DNA of 64,000 nt. Origin: Eonycteris spelaea (taxonomy: Eukaryota > Chordata > Mammalia > Chiroptera > Pteropodidae). Below are positions 32,845 to 43,859 of this stretch, piece by piece; position 1 is the stretch's first letter, and every line of letters begins with the position of its first letter. A program made the position numbers and the translations under genes. The notes under the pieces were generated by a model. The model had not been told where the DNA came from. It made no database searches and saw only the letters and a list, made by a program, of their open reading frames with translations. The DNA is taken from assembly GCA_003508835.1 (NCBI GenBank), contig PUFA01000057.1:6336501-6400500 (forward strand), read 5' to 3'.

Positions 32845-33405
32845 GAAAGGAGTCAGAAATATAAAGATAGGGTCATGAGGAGATTCGGGGAGCAAGAAGA
32901 GACCAGGCATGAGAGAGGACTGTTTCGTGGTCATGCTCCCTTCCAGCTCACTCCTCTCAACTCCCCCATATAACTGGCTCAGGTAATGTGTGCATTTGGC
33001 TCAGGACTCTAACTCTGGTGCCAGAAACATAAACCAGAGGGTAGGAAAGGCATGGGCCCCAGATGAGGTAAACTGGCCCATCCAGTACACTGGATGAAGG
33101 GCCACAACATTCCTCTCCAGCAGCCCTGGAGGCAGGCTAGAGACACACAAGGTTGGGGAGAAGCAGAGAAGCCCTGGGTTAGGGTGACCTCAAGAAAACC
33201 TGTGGGCAAGAAGAGGAAGGAGACCATGGCTTGTGAATCTCAGTTGTATGCCTAGGGAGGGTTGGACCAGGAATGTGGCTATAAAGTTCACATCTGGAGC
33301 AGTTTAGGACACAGAGGTTTGTCCTAGAGGAGGCTCTGAGCAGAGCAGCAAGACCCATTCCTAGGGACTTAGCCTCTGGGCTCCAAGAAGCACATCTCCT
33401 GGGGC
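32845..33405. other. Non-coding stretch, no confident feature
   Basis: No repeat or gene recognised. Minus-strand frames up to 84 codons carry no domain. Confidence 0.4.
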
Positions 33406-33411
33406 TTACCT

Positions 33412-33575
33412 GGCCATATACCATCAGAACCACCTGAGGACAGAGGTGGGGATGGGGTCTTTAAAAAGTAGTCTCATACTCCACCCTAGAGACTCTGATT
33501 GCACAGAGCTGAGGAAAGCCTGGCAAACTATATATTTTGTTAAAGTTTCCCCATGCTTCTGAGAGGCAGCAAACT
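33412..33575. mobile_element. MER5/MER20-class (hAT) relic
   Basis: 'ataccatcagaaccacctga', 'gtctcatactccacccta' and 'gagactctgattgcacag' resemble the 'catcagaatcacctgg ... attctgattcagtagg' layout of these elements. Confidence 0.5.
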
Positions 33576-33596
33576 CAGGAACCATGAATCTAGAGC

Positions 33597-33996
33597 AGAA
33601 GTCACCAAACTTCTTCTGTAAAAAAAGCCAGATTGTGAATATTTTAGTCTTTGCGGCCAATCAGTCTCTAACTACTCAATCTGCAGCATTGCACGGCAAA
33701 AGCAGCCATAGACAATGCGTTGATAAATGGGAATGGCTGGGCTTCAGTAAAATTATACAGTAGTTTCAGACAGTGGTAGACCACGGGTAACTAAAATCGC
33801 ACAAAGCAAAATCTCGGGTTGTGGGGACTGCTATATTTGTAGACCCTATAATTTGAATTTATAGAATTTTTTACATCATGAAATATTATTCTTCTTTTGG
33901 GTTATTTCCCCTCAACCATCTAAAAAGGAAAAATCATCCTTAGCTCGAACAAAGTAGTGGGAAGAATTTGGCCCAAGGACCAGAGTTCGCAGAACT
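33597..33996 (+). mobile_element. hAT-Charlie-type element, long form, interrupted
   Basis: 'gaatattttagtctttgcgg', 'ccaatcagtctctaactac', 'agcagccatagacaatgcg', 'taatttgaatttatagaat', 'aatcatccttagctcg' and 'agaatttggcccaaggacc' lie in family order. The copy at 23.57 kb is a shorter relative. It is interrupted at 33,758-33,831. Confidence 0.75.
33758..33831 (-). mobile_element. Tigger-like (TcMar) miniature element, nested
   Basis: Starts CAGTAGT after a TA and ends with 'ggggactgc' before a TA. Inside, 'cgggtaactaaaatcgcac' and 'aaagcaaaatctcgggtt' correspond to Tigger-end text read in reverse. About 74 bp, non-coding, placed inside the hAT element. Confidence 0.6.
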
Positions 33997-33999
33997 CAC

Positions 34000-34960
34000 T
34001 CTAGACCAGTACTACTATGAAGAAATAAGTGTAGATGTTGAAAGTACATGTTTATAAACTTTCAAAGCACTTAGACATTGTTGTGGCATCGAGGTGGTGG
34101 ATTTGGCCTAGCCTGGGTCAGGTGATGGTGAACTCTGTGGTGAGCAGCAGGTGAGAACGTGCTGTGTCCTTATAGTGCAGGAGGACCAGTGATGGGTTAC
34201 AAAGTTTAAAAACTGATCCTTCACCCCAGAAGGTTTGAAAAGCAATGATATACACTATTCTTTTGACTCCAAGGATCTGAATCCAACCACAATGTCTATA
34301 ATCCCCTAAAATCTATAGTAATAACTGCAACAAACAAAATTCATGCATGGAAAAAAGAACTGAAAAAGAATACAATAAGCAGTTAGTGAAGATTCTTTGA
34401 GTGGCGTGATGATGTATATATTTTTTTCTTTGTATCTGTCTGTTTCCTAAATTTTCCATAAGGAAAACTTGTGAATTGTATAACTGAGGGATTCTTTGGC
34501 TTTTTTTTTTTCAATAAGAAGTGGTTTTTAAAAGGTTCTCTGAAGAATAATTTCTCCATTGGACAATCCTTTCCAGCGTCTCCCAACCATCAGTCAGGAA
34601 GTTCCTTTTTATATTTAATCCACTTCTAGAGAATCAGGGAAGAGAAAGAAGAAAACAAAAAACATATGTTGTCCTCCTGGCTGCAGAGTCCTGGTTCTTA
34701 TTATTTTTTGTTATTTTTAACATGAAGCTCATGGGTGAGGGTGGGGGTTCAGGGCTGGAGATGCTGCCATTGGTTATGAGGCCATCATTATGAGATCTGA
34801 GGGAACAGGAAGCTTCCTATACCAATAGTTTCAACTCTGGGGCATTTGCTGGACTCTCCCATGAATGTCATGGTCACTGAGAAACTCCAGGAAAGAGTGT
34901 AAGAGAAAGTTCAGGGCAAAACCACCTACTTCTAGGGAAGAAAAACACAAAACATTCCAA
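34000..34960. other. Non-coding stretch, no confident feature
   Basis: A T11 run sits near 34,500-34,511. No recognised gene or repeat family. Confidence 0.4.
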
Positions 34961-34962
34961 AT

Positions 34963-35165
34963 GCAGGATTATGGGTCTTCATGGACCTGAGTTCAAATCC
35001 TGACTCAGCCGCTTTTTTTGCTGTGGAGTTCAGGCAAAGCAGTGGAGTTCACGGAGCCTCAGTTTTTCCCCACTAGGACAATGGAGATAAATAACACAAT
35101 ACCCTCCTTTACTCCCTTGTAAGGTGTCATGAAGAGCAATGGAGGCTGCATGCATGAAAGCTCCT
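34963..35165 (+). mobile_element. MIR SINE
   Basis: 'tgagttcaaatcctgactca', 'ggagcctcagtttttccc', 'aatggagataaataacac' and 'gtaaggtgtcatgaagagc' follow sense MIR closely. Confidence 0.8.
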
Positions 35166-35424
35166 GACAGAGGCGGTCTCTGAGATTCTAGTTTTTCTGG
35201 CTTGCTCTGATAACTGAGGTCAAGATGATGAACACAGGCAAAGGGCAGGGCATGAACATGAAATGTTAATAACCTTTGCAACTTCAACAGACTCCTGGAG
35301 AAGACATGAGTTAATAAGAAGCCCATGTGAGTGCACACCTTTGCATCTACCTATGCTGCAGCCCCATACCATAGGTGGCTGGGAAGAACGCCCCCGTCAG
35401 GTTTCCTTCGCTCAAGATCTGCTT

Positions 35425-35615
35425 AGTCCCAATTTGGCAGCCATATGTGACTACATATAGCTATTTAAATGTAAATTAATTAGTTTTAACTAAAATTAAA
35501 AATTCAGTTTCTTGATCATACTAACCACATGTCAAGCGCACAGTAGCCACGTGTGTCTGCCATAATGGATGACACAGACATAACCTTCATCAGTTAGGCA
35601 GCGCTGTCCTAGTGG
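35425..35615. mobile_element. hAT-type AT-rich element
   Basis: 'agccatatgtgactacat', 'tagctatttaaatgtaaatt', 'aaaaattcagtttcttgatc', 'gcacagtagccacgtgtg' and 'ggcagcgctgtcctag' match a known short DNA element with an AT-rich core. Confidence 0.6.
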
Positions 35616-35859
35616 TTTCTGAGGGCCTTTTAGAATCTTCTTTCTAATTCCCACCTTATACATGGTTTTTTCTCCCCCAGGGCATGAGGTAATGTTAGCA
35701 TCCTGGGGCTTGGCCTCTTCCGGGAGTTCTAGCTGATCTCAGATGCCAACATCTCTTTACCTGAGCAATGTCTCTGGCTTTTCAGAGCCCACACACAGGT
35801 GTGACCATACAGAGTGTACAAATAGAGTTCAACAGGGTACAGTAGTAGAAATACCTCGC

Positions 35860-36091
35860 TTCTTCATCCCTTGGGGGTAATAACTCTGAGGTCCTGACCC
35901 AAAGATTCCCTCATGCCTGAGTTTCAGCTGCCCAAGATGATCACCTGACCAGCCCACCCCCTTTGTTATCTTTCTCCTCTCCCTGTCTTCCTCCCCACAT
36001 TCTTACCAGCATTTCCTTGGATCACCTCCCAAATATTTATCCTTAAAATGCTTATGTTAGTGTTTGTTCCTTGGAGAACCCTGCCTAAAAC
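35860..36091 (+). mobile_element. LTR-like dispersed relic, copy 4
   Basis: 'cttcctccccacattcttac', 'cagcatttccttggatcacc' and 'tcccaaatatttatcc' place it with the copies at 7.0, 25.4 and 26.9 kb. The AATAAA has decayed to AAATAT. Confidence 0.55.
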
Positions 36092-37337
36092 AAAGACTAA
36101 ATCCCCAAACAATTCAAGAGCCACACAGTCAAGGGTGGTCAAGATGACAAAGTAGGTAAATGCTATGCTTGCTTCCTCCTACATTAAAATTACAACTAAA
36201 TTATAGAGCAATCAACCTGGAGAACAATCTAAAGACTAGCTGAACGGAACTCCTATAACTAAGAATGTAAAGAAGAGGCCACATTGAAACTGGTAGGAGG
36301 AGCAGAGATGTGCTGGCCCCACACCCTATAGAGGTCCCCAAGTGAGCGAGGGGTCCCAACCTCACACCACGGCTCCCCAGCCCAGGGTTCCAGTGCAAGG
36401 AAGAGTAGTCTTGACAAAAACCTGGCTGTGAAAATAAGCAGATATTCTAACTGCCCAGGTAAAATGAAAGGCTGTTGGAAACTCAGATGTCCTCTTAAAG
36501 TGCCCTTGTACAGACTTTCTCACTTACAGCACATACTCTGGCCTCCAGCAGCAGAACAGCAGTTCAGAAGGGAGCTGAGACATACAGGAAAAGATTAAGT
36601 TGTGTGGCTTTGGGGCAAGGGTTGGGGGACAGCTACCATTATCCCTGTGTTGACCCCTCTTCCTGTGTAGCTTACAGGTGGGTGCCATCTTGCCTCTGTT
36701 GAGCCTTCCCCACACACAACCAAATCTAAATCTGCATTGGCCTGGTGAACTCCGGTGTTCCACGCTGGTGACTCCCTTAGACCCTGCACCCACCCAACTC
36801 ATGCATTGCTGTAGGCACTTTTATGACTGGGCACTTTTATGACCAGCCCCACTCCACACTCTTGGCTGGAGAGTCCTTCAGCAGCAATTAACAGGCCTCG
36901 GCTGGTGCGCCTCCCAAGGCACCATTCAGGGGCGGGTAACGAGCCCAAGCTGCAGCATTTCTTGAACAAATCTTAGAGGTCTGTAGGCCTGAGGCAGGCA
37001 ATGACAGGACTCAGTGTGATCTGAGATTTTTGCAAGAGGCCATAGGCTCAGCACTATGTTAGGGCATTTCTGAATCTGCACTAACCTGGGATACATAGCT
37101 TGTCCCACCCTAGGACTTGTGACTACCTAGGACCGTGCCTCACCCAACTGCTATACTGTACTTGGCTATTTCAGTTCCTAAGCCTTACAGGTGGCCAGAA
37201 GGCATCCTTAGGCACTGGGGTGCCCTGAGCCTTTTGTTGAGCTGCCCATCTCAGTTGGTTGCAACCAGACTCGGTTCACAGTGTGGCCTCTCCCACATGC
37301 CTACAGGTCCAGCACAGGCAGAAACCAACCATGGATC

Positions 37338-37353
37338 AAATTATGGCTCCTGC
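37338..37353. repeat. Left target-site duplication of nested L1
   Basis: 'aaattatggctcctgc' corresponds to 'aaagttgtggctcctac' at 38,841-38,857 with a few changes. It marks where the younger L1 entered the older L1 5'UTR. Confidence 0.7.
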
Positions 37354-38840
37354 ACCACTCTGCCCAACTTTAAATTATACTACATAGTGATAGTAATCAA
37401 AACGGCATAGTATTGGCAGCAAAACAGACACACAGACCAGTGGAACAGAATCAAGAGTCCAGAAGTAAACCCATATTTTTTGACAAAAAAGCCAAAAACA
37501 TACAGTGGAGAAAGGAAAGCCTCTTCAATAAATGGTGTTGGGAAAACTGGAAAGCCACCTGCAAAAGAATGAAACTAGACTGTTGTCTATCACCACACAC
37601 CAAAATTAACTCAAAATGGATTAAGGACCTGAATATAAGACCTGAAACAATAAAATGCATAGAAAACATAGGAACTAAACTCAAGGACCTTGGACTTAAA
37701 GAGGATTTTATGAATTTGACCTCAAAAGCAAGAGAAGTAAAAGTTAAAATAAATGAAGAGGACTATATCGAACTAAAAAGCTTCTGCTCAGCAAAAGAAC
37801 CGTCAACAAGGTAGAGAGACAACCATCAAATGGAAAATATATTTGCAAGCAATGACTCTGATAAGGGCCTGATATAAAATATACAAAGAACTCATACAAT
37901 TCAATAACAACAAAAAAAGCAAACAATCCAATCAAAAAATGGCAGAGGACCTGAACAGACACTTTTCCCTAGAGGACATACAAATGGCTAACAAATATTT
38001 GAAAGATGCTCAACATCACTAGCTATTAGAGAAATGCAAATCAAAACCACTGAGATGCCATCTCACACCTTAGAATAGCTATAATCAACAGGACAAGTAA
38101 TAACAAATGTTGGAGAGGATGCAGAGAAAAAGGAACCCTCATACACTGCTGGTGGGACTGCAAATGGTAGCACTATGGAAAACAATGGAGGTTCCTCAAA
38201 AAACTAAGAATTGATCTACCATATGATCCAGCAATCCCTTCACTGGATAGGTACTCTAAAGACTTGAAAACCATATGTGAAAAGATATTTGAACATCAAT
38301 ATTCATAGCAGTATTATTCACAGTGGCCAGGACATGGAAGCAACGAAGTGTCCTATGGCAGATGATTGGCTAAAGAAGATGTGGTACATATATACAATGG
38401 AATATGACTCAGCCATAAGAAGAGATGAAATACTGCCATTTGCCACAACATGATGGACCTCAAGACAATCATGCTAAGTGAAATAAGCCAGACAGAAAAA
38501 GTTGAAAATCACATGATATCACATATGTGGGATATAAATCTAAAAGCAACAAATGAACAGGACAAACAAACAGAGACTCATGGACATGGACTATAGACTA
38601 GTGGTTACCAGAGGACAGGAGGGGGGAAGAAGGGGGAGGTAGATGAGGTAAAGGGGATCAAATATAAGGTTTAGGGGGAGGGTGAAGTGGGTAAAGGGGA
38701 TCAAATATATGGTAGCTGAAGGAAACTGGATTTTGGGTGGTAAACACACAATAGAATATACAGATGTCAAATGATACTGTACACCTGAAAATTATAAAAT
38801 CATATTAACCAATGTTACCCCAATAAACTTAATTTTTTTT
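37354..38840 (+). mobile_element. Younger, 5'-truncated L1 nested in the old L1
   Basis: Starts in ORF2 at 'ctctgcccaactttaaatta' and runs through the ORF2 C-terminus to a G-rich 3'UTR and the tail 'ttaccccaataaacttaat'. A frame at 37,413-37,814 (133 codons) still reads L1 ORF2 text, but other frames are broken. The 3'UTR holds a 43-bp tandem duplication (38,647-38,709). I associate the tail with bat L1s. Confidence 0.9.
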
Positions 38841-38857
38841 AAAGTTGTGGCTCCTAC
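38841..38857. repeat. Right target-site duplication of nested L1
   Basis: 'aaagttgtggctcctac' follows the A/T-rich L1 end directly, and old-L1 5'UTR sequence resumes after it. Confidence 0.7.
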
Positions 38858-39342
38858 TAGGTAGCCCCGGGATAATCACAGGCAGCAGCTGACCTTGGCC
38901 TACATGGGAGTCCCTCACAAAGGACCCCAAAACCAACACACCCAAAAGCCAGTATCAGACCACAACAAAGTACCTTATGATTAGCCCACAAGCAGCACAC
39001 TGAAAGAGTGGACTCAACAGGCACATGAGCCTACTGGGGCTAATCCCATTCCATGGAGTCAGACCACACACACCAGCTCATATGCTGTGGGTGTGGCCAG
39101 TCCTCATAGCCAGAGCCTGAGAGTCAATCCCACCCACTGACATTCCAAAAGCAATCAAGGCTCAAGAACAACAGGAGGGCACACACAACCCACACAAGGG
39201 ACACTTCTAGAGCACCCAGCTCAAGTGACCAAAAAGATTACACCACTGGGCCCCTAGGACACCTACTACATAAGGCCACTATGCCAAGACTGGAAAATGT
39301 AGCAGGTCCACCTAATATATAAAAACAGAGAGGGCAGCCAAA

Positions 39343-40205
39343 ATGAGAAAACAAATAAATGTGTTCCAAATGATAGAATAGGAGAAAACTCCAGAGAAAG
39401 TACTAAATGAAATGGAGGCAAGCAATCTATCAGATACAAAGTTCAAAATGCTTTATAAGAATGCTCAATAAACTTGGGAGAAGAATAGATAATCTCAGTG
39501 AGAACTTCAACAAAGAGGTAGTATGTATTTAAAAGGACATAGAAACCATTAAAAAAGGTCAGAAATGAAGAATACAATAACTAAAATGAAGAATGCACTA
39601 AAAAAAATCAACAGTAAATTAGATAAAGCAGAAGACTGAATCAGCAATTTGGAATACAAGGTAGCAGAAACACACAATCAAACAGCAAAAAGAAAGAAGA
39701 ATAAAAATATTAGGATAGTTTAAGGGACCTCTGGGACAACATGAAGTGTAACAACATTTGCATAATAGGGGTACAAGAAGAAGAAAGAGCAAGGAATTGG
39801 GAATCTATTTGAAAGAAATAACGACAGGAAACTTCCCTTACCTGGCAGAGGAAATAGCCATATAAGTCCAGGATGCAAAGAAATTCCCAAACAAGATGAA
39901 CCTAAAGAGGCCCACACCAAGACGAAGAGAGAATCCTGCAAGCAGCAAGAGAAAGGTGCCTAGTTACTTAAAGGGTGCTCGCATAAAACTGTCAGCTGAT
40001 TTCTCATCAGAAACTTTGCAGCCAGAAGGGATTGGCATGAAATATTCAAAGTGATGTAAAACAAGGAACTAATACTACTCTACCCAACAAGGCTATCATT
40101 TCAAAATGAAGGAGATATAAAGAGCTTTGCAGACAAGAAAAAGCTAGAGGAATTCATCACCAACAAACCAATATTACAAGAAATGTTAAAGAGAATTTTT
40201 TAAGA
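39343..40205 (+). pseudogene. L1 ORF1 remnant
   Basis: The start context 'agccaaaatgagaaaacaa' fits an old L1 ORF1. The intact ORF1 protein is an RNA-binding trimer with a coiled coil. Here the frame meets a stop about 12 codons in ('atagaatag' region), with further stops after. Recognisable downstream text includes 'gaaatggaggcaagcaatc' and 'aggaaacttcccttacctgg'. No product expected. Confidence 0.75.
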
Positions 40206-40239
40206 AGAAAAGGAAAAAAACCATAAACATGAATAGAAA

Positions 40240-43200
40240 ATGGCAATAACTACATACCTATTAATAATCACTTTAAATGTAAATGCTTCAATCAAGTACT
40301 CCAATCAAGACAGACTAGCTGAATGGATAAGAAAACAAGATTCATATATATGTTGTCTACAAGAGACTCACTTTCAATCAAAAGATACACACAGTCTGAA
40401 AGTAAAGGAATGAAAAAAGGTATTTCATTTCAAATAGCAACCAAAAAAACTGAGGTAGGACAAAATCAGACAAATATCAGACAAAATAGACTTTATATCA
40501 GACAAAATAGACTTTAAAACAAAGGCTATAATAGAGACAAAGAAGATCATTACGTAATGATAAAGTGAGCAATTCAACAAATGGATATAACCCTTGTAAA
40601 CATTTATGTACCCAACATAGGAGTACCTAAATACATAAGCAATACAATATATTTAATAATAATTTTAATAATAGTATTAGTAGGAAATTTTAACACCCCA
40701 TTAACAATAAGGGGTAGACCTTCCATACAAGAAAAATCAACAAAGAAACAGTGACTTTAAATGACACATTAAATCAGATGGATTTAATTGATATTTTTAG
40801 AGCATTTCACCCTAAAGGAGCAAAATATACATTTGGAACATTTTCCAAGATAGACCACATAGCAGACCAGAAAACAAGTCTTGGTAAATTTAAGATTTAA
40901 ATCGTACCAAGAATCTTCCCTGACTACAATGGTATGAAACTAGAAATCAATTACAAAAAATGACTGTAAAACACATAAACACATGAAGGCTAACTAACAT
41001 GCTACTAAAAATGAATGAGTCAACAATGAGTTCAAGGAAGAAATAAAAAGATACCTTGAGAAAAATTAAAAGGAAAACCACAATGACCTAAATCTAGGAG
41101 ACACAGTAAAGGCAATCCTAAGAGGAAAATTCATAGCAGTGCCAACCTCAAGAAACAAGAAAAATCTAGAATAAACAATCTAACCTTAAACCTAAAGAAA
41201 CTAGAAAAAGAAGAGCAAATAAAGCCCCAAATGAGTAAAAAAAAGAAAATAATAAATATCAGAACAGAATATATAAAATAGAGTCTAAAAAGGAATACAA
41301 AATATCAAGGCAACTGAGAACTAATTCTTTGAAAAAATAAACAAAATTGATAAACATTTAACAGACTCATCAAGAAAAAAGAGATGTTAACCATTGTCAC
41401 CATAAAAAAATAATTTATTATTATTTTAAAAAATTATTTTATTATTTTATTTAAAAAAATAATAAGTTAATTTTAAAAAAGAGAAAGAGAACCTAAATAC
41501 ATAAAATCAAAAATAGAAGAGAAGTGACAATTGACTCCACAGAAATACAAAGAATTATAAGAAAACACTATGACCAATTATATACCAACAAATTCTACAA
41601 TCTGGAAGAAATGAATACATTCCTAGAAATATACAATCTTCCAAGACCGAGTCAAGAAGAAAAAATAAATCTGAACCAACTGATTACTACTAATGAAATT
41701 GAATCAGTAAACAAAAACTCCCAACAAACAAAAGTCCTGGACCAGAGGGCTTCACAGATGAATTTTACCAAGCATCTAAAGAATTAACACCTATCCTTCT
41801 CAAATTATTCCAAAAAGTTCAAGAGAAGGAAGGCTCCCAAGCACATTCAATGAGGCCACCATTACCCTGAATCCAAAAACAGACAAAGACATTACAGAAA
41901 AAAATAAATGATAGGTCAATATCCCTGATAAACATAGATGCAAAAATTCTCAACAAAATATTAGCAAACCAAATTCAGCAAGATATTAAAAAGATCATAC
42001 ACCATGATAAGTGGGATTTATTCCTGGATGCAAGGTTGGTTCAATATCTACAAATCAATTCATGTGATTACACCACATTAACAAATTAAAAGATGAAAGT
42101 TTTATTATCATATCAATAGATGCAGAAAAGGATTTGACAAAAACCCAGCATCCATTTATGATAAAAACTCTCAGCAAAGTGGGAATAGAGGAACATACCC
42201 CAAACATAATAAAGGCCATATATGACAAACCCAAGGCTGACATCATACTCAATGGGAAAAGCTAAAGGCATTTTCTTCATGATCAGAAACAAGACAAAGA
42301 TGTCCACTTTCATCACTTTTATTCAATATAGTATTGGAAGTTTCAACCACAGCAATCAGACAAGAAAAATAAAGGCATCCAAATTGGAAAGGCTAATCAA
42401 AATAGCTTGGTACAGGCATAAAAACAGACACATAGATCAATGGAACAGAATAGAAAATGCAGATATAAATCTACACCTATATGGTCATTTAATTTATGAC
42501 AAAGGAAGCAAAAATATACAGTGAGGTAAAGACGGTCTATTCAATAAATGGTGTTAGGAAAACAGATACATGCAAAAAGATGAAACTAGACCATCTTCTA
42601 AAACCATATACAAGAATAAAATCAAAATGGATTAAAAACTTAAATGTAAGAAGTGAAACCATAAACCCCTAGAAGAAAATATAGGCAGTAAACTCTCTGA
42701 CATTACTCTAAGTAATATTTTTCCTGATATATCGCCATGAGCAAGGAAAACAAAACAGAAATAAACAAGTGGGACTATATCAAACTAAAAAGGTTTTTGC
42801 ACAGCAAAGGAAACTATCAACAAAACAAAAAGACAACTTATTGAGTGGGAGAAGATATTTGGCAATATACATCTGATAAAGGGTTAATATCCAAAATTTA
42901 TTTTAAAAACCCATACAACTCAACAACAAAAAGACAAACAATCTAATTAAATAATGGGCAGAAGACCTGAATAGGCATTTCTCCAAACAGGACATAAAAG
43001 TGGCCAAAGACATTTGAAAAGATGCTCAGTGTCACTAATCATCAGAGAAATGCAAATTAAAACCACAATGAGATATCACCTCACACCTGTCATTATGGCT
43101 ATGATCAATGTATCAAGTGTTGGGAGGATGTGGAGAAAAGGGAACCCTCATACACTGTTGGTGGGATTGCAAATTGGTGCAGTCACTATAGAAAACACTT

Positions 43201-43570
43201 TGGAGGTTCCTCAAAAAATTAAAAAATGGATCTACTTTATGACCCAGCAATTTAACTTCTGGGTATTTATCCATAGAAAACTAAAACACTAATATAAAAA
43301 ATATATGCACACTTAAGTCCACTGCAGCACTATTTATAACAGCCAAGTATGAAAGCAACCTAAGTGCCCATCAATGGACAATAGAAAAAAGAAGTTGTGG
43401 TACATATATGCAATGGAATATTACTCAGCCATAAAAAATAAAATTTTACCATTGACTGACCTAGAGGGTATTATGCTAAGTCAAAGACGAATACCATATG
43501 ACATCACTTATATGTGGAACCTAAAGAACAAAATAAATGAACAAGCAAAATGGAAACAGACTCATAGATA
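40240..43570 (+). pseudogene. L1 ORF2 remnant, RT core deleted
   Basis: ORF2 normally encodes an endonuclease and reverse transcriptase. The start 'aaaatggcaataactacata' and endonuclease-region text are present but riddled with stops. An open piece at 41,524-41,787 (87 codons) covers the segment before the RT. After 'gcatccaaattggaaagg' (about 42,375-42,393) the sequence jumps to 'ctaatcaaaatagcttgg', skipping the stretch that encodes the catalytic FADD motif. A 90-bp AT-rich insert lies at 41,385-41,474. Confidence 0.8.
41375..41484. repeat. AT-rich micro-insert with 10-bp flanking duplication
   Basis: 'aaaaaagaga' occurs at 41,375-41,384 and 41,475-41,484. Between them 90 bp, starting 'tgttaaccattgtcaccat' and continuing as A/T blocks, has no L1 counterpart at this ORF2 position. 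Confidence 0.7.
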
Positions 43571-43859
43571 CAGAGAACAAACAGGTTATTGTCAGATTGG
43601 AAGGGGTTGTGTGGGCTGGGGTGAAGGGATTAAGAAGTACAAATGATAGTTACAAAATAGTCACGAGGATGTGAAGTACAGCATAGTCAATAATATTGTA
43701 ATAACTGTATAGTGTTAGGTGGGTACTAGAGTAATTGGGGGATCACTTTGTCAATTATGTAAATGTTTAACCACTATGCTGTACCCCTGAAACTAATATA
43801 AATAATATTAAATGTCAACTCTAATTGGAAAATAAAAATATTTTTAAAAAGAGAAAACC

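Larger units (their letters stand above)
36127..43858 (+). mobile_element. Near-complete old L1, interrupted by a younger L1
   Basis: About 7.7 kb including a 1.49-kb younger L1 insert. Order: 5'UTR (36,127-37,352 and 38,857-39,342), ORF1 remnant, ORF2 remnant, 3'UTR, then an A-rich end. Stop codons and frameshifts are frequent throughout, so the element is dead. The RT core is missing an internal block near 42,395. The tail 'ctgaaactaatataaataat' is typical of L1s active around the laurasiatherian radiation. Confidence 0.9.

Noticed and set aside
34963..35165. tRNA-like 'gagttcaaatcctgactc' as a tRNA gene
   Set aside because: This is the B-box-like part of a MIR SINE; no cloverleaf can be drawn.
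37413..37814. 133-codon frame as a possible cellular gene
   Set aside because: It reads L1 ORF2 C-terminal sequence from the nested L1.
41524..41787. 87-codon frame as a small gene
   Set aside because: It is a surviving open piece of the old L1 ORF2.
43374..43646. 90-codon frame as a small gene
   Set aside because: It is the C-terminal remnant of the old L1 ORF2, running into the 3'UTR.
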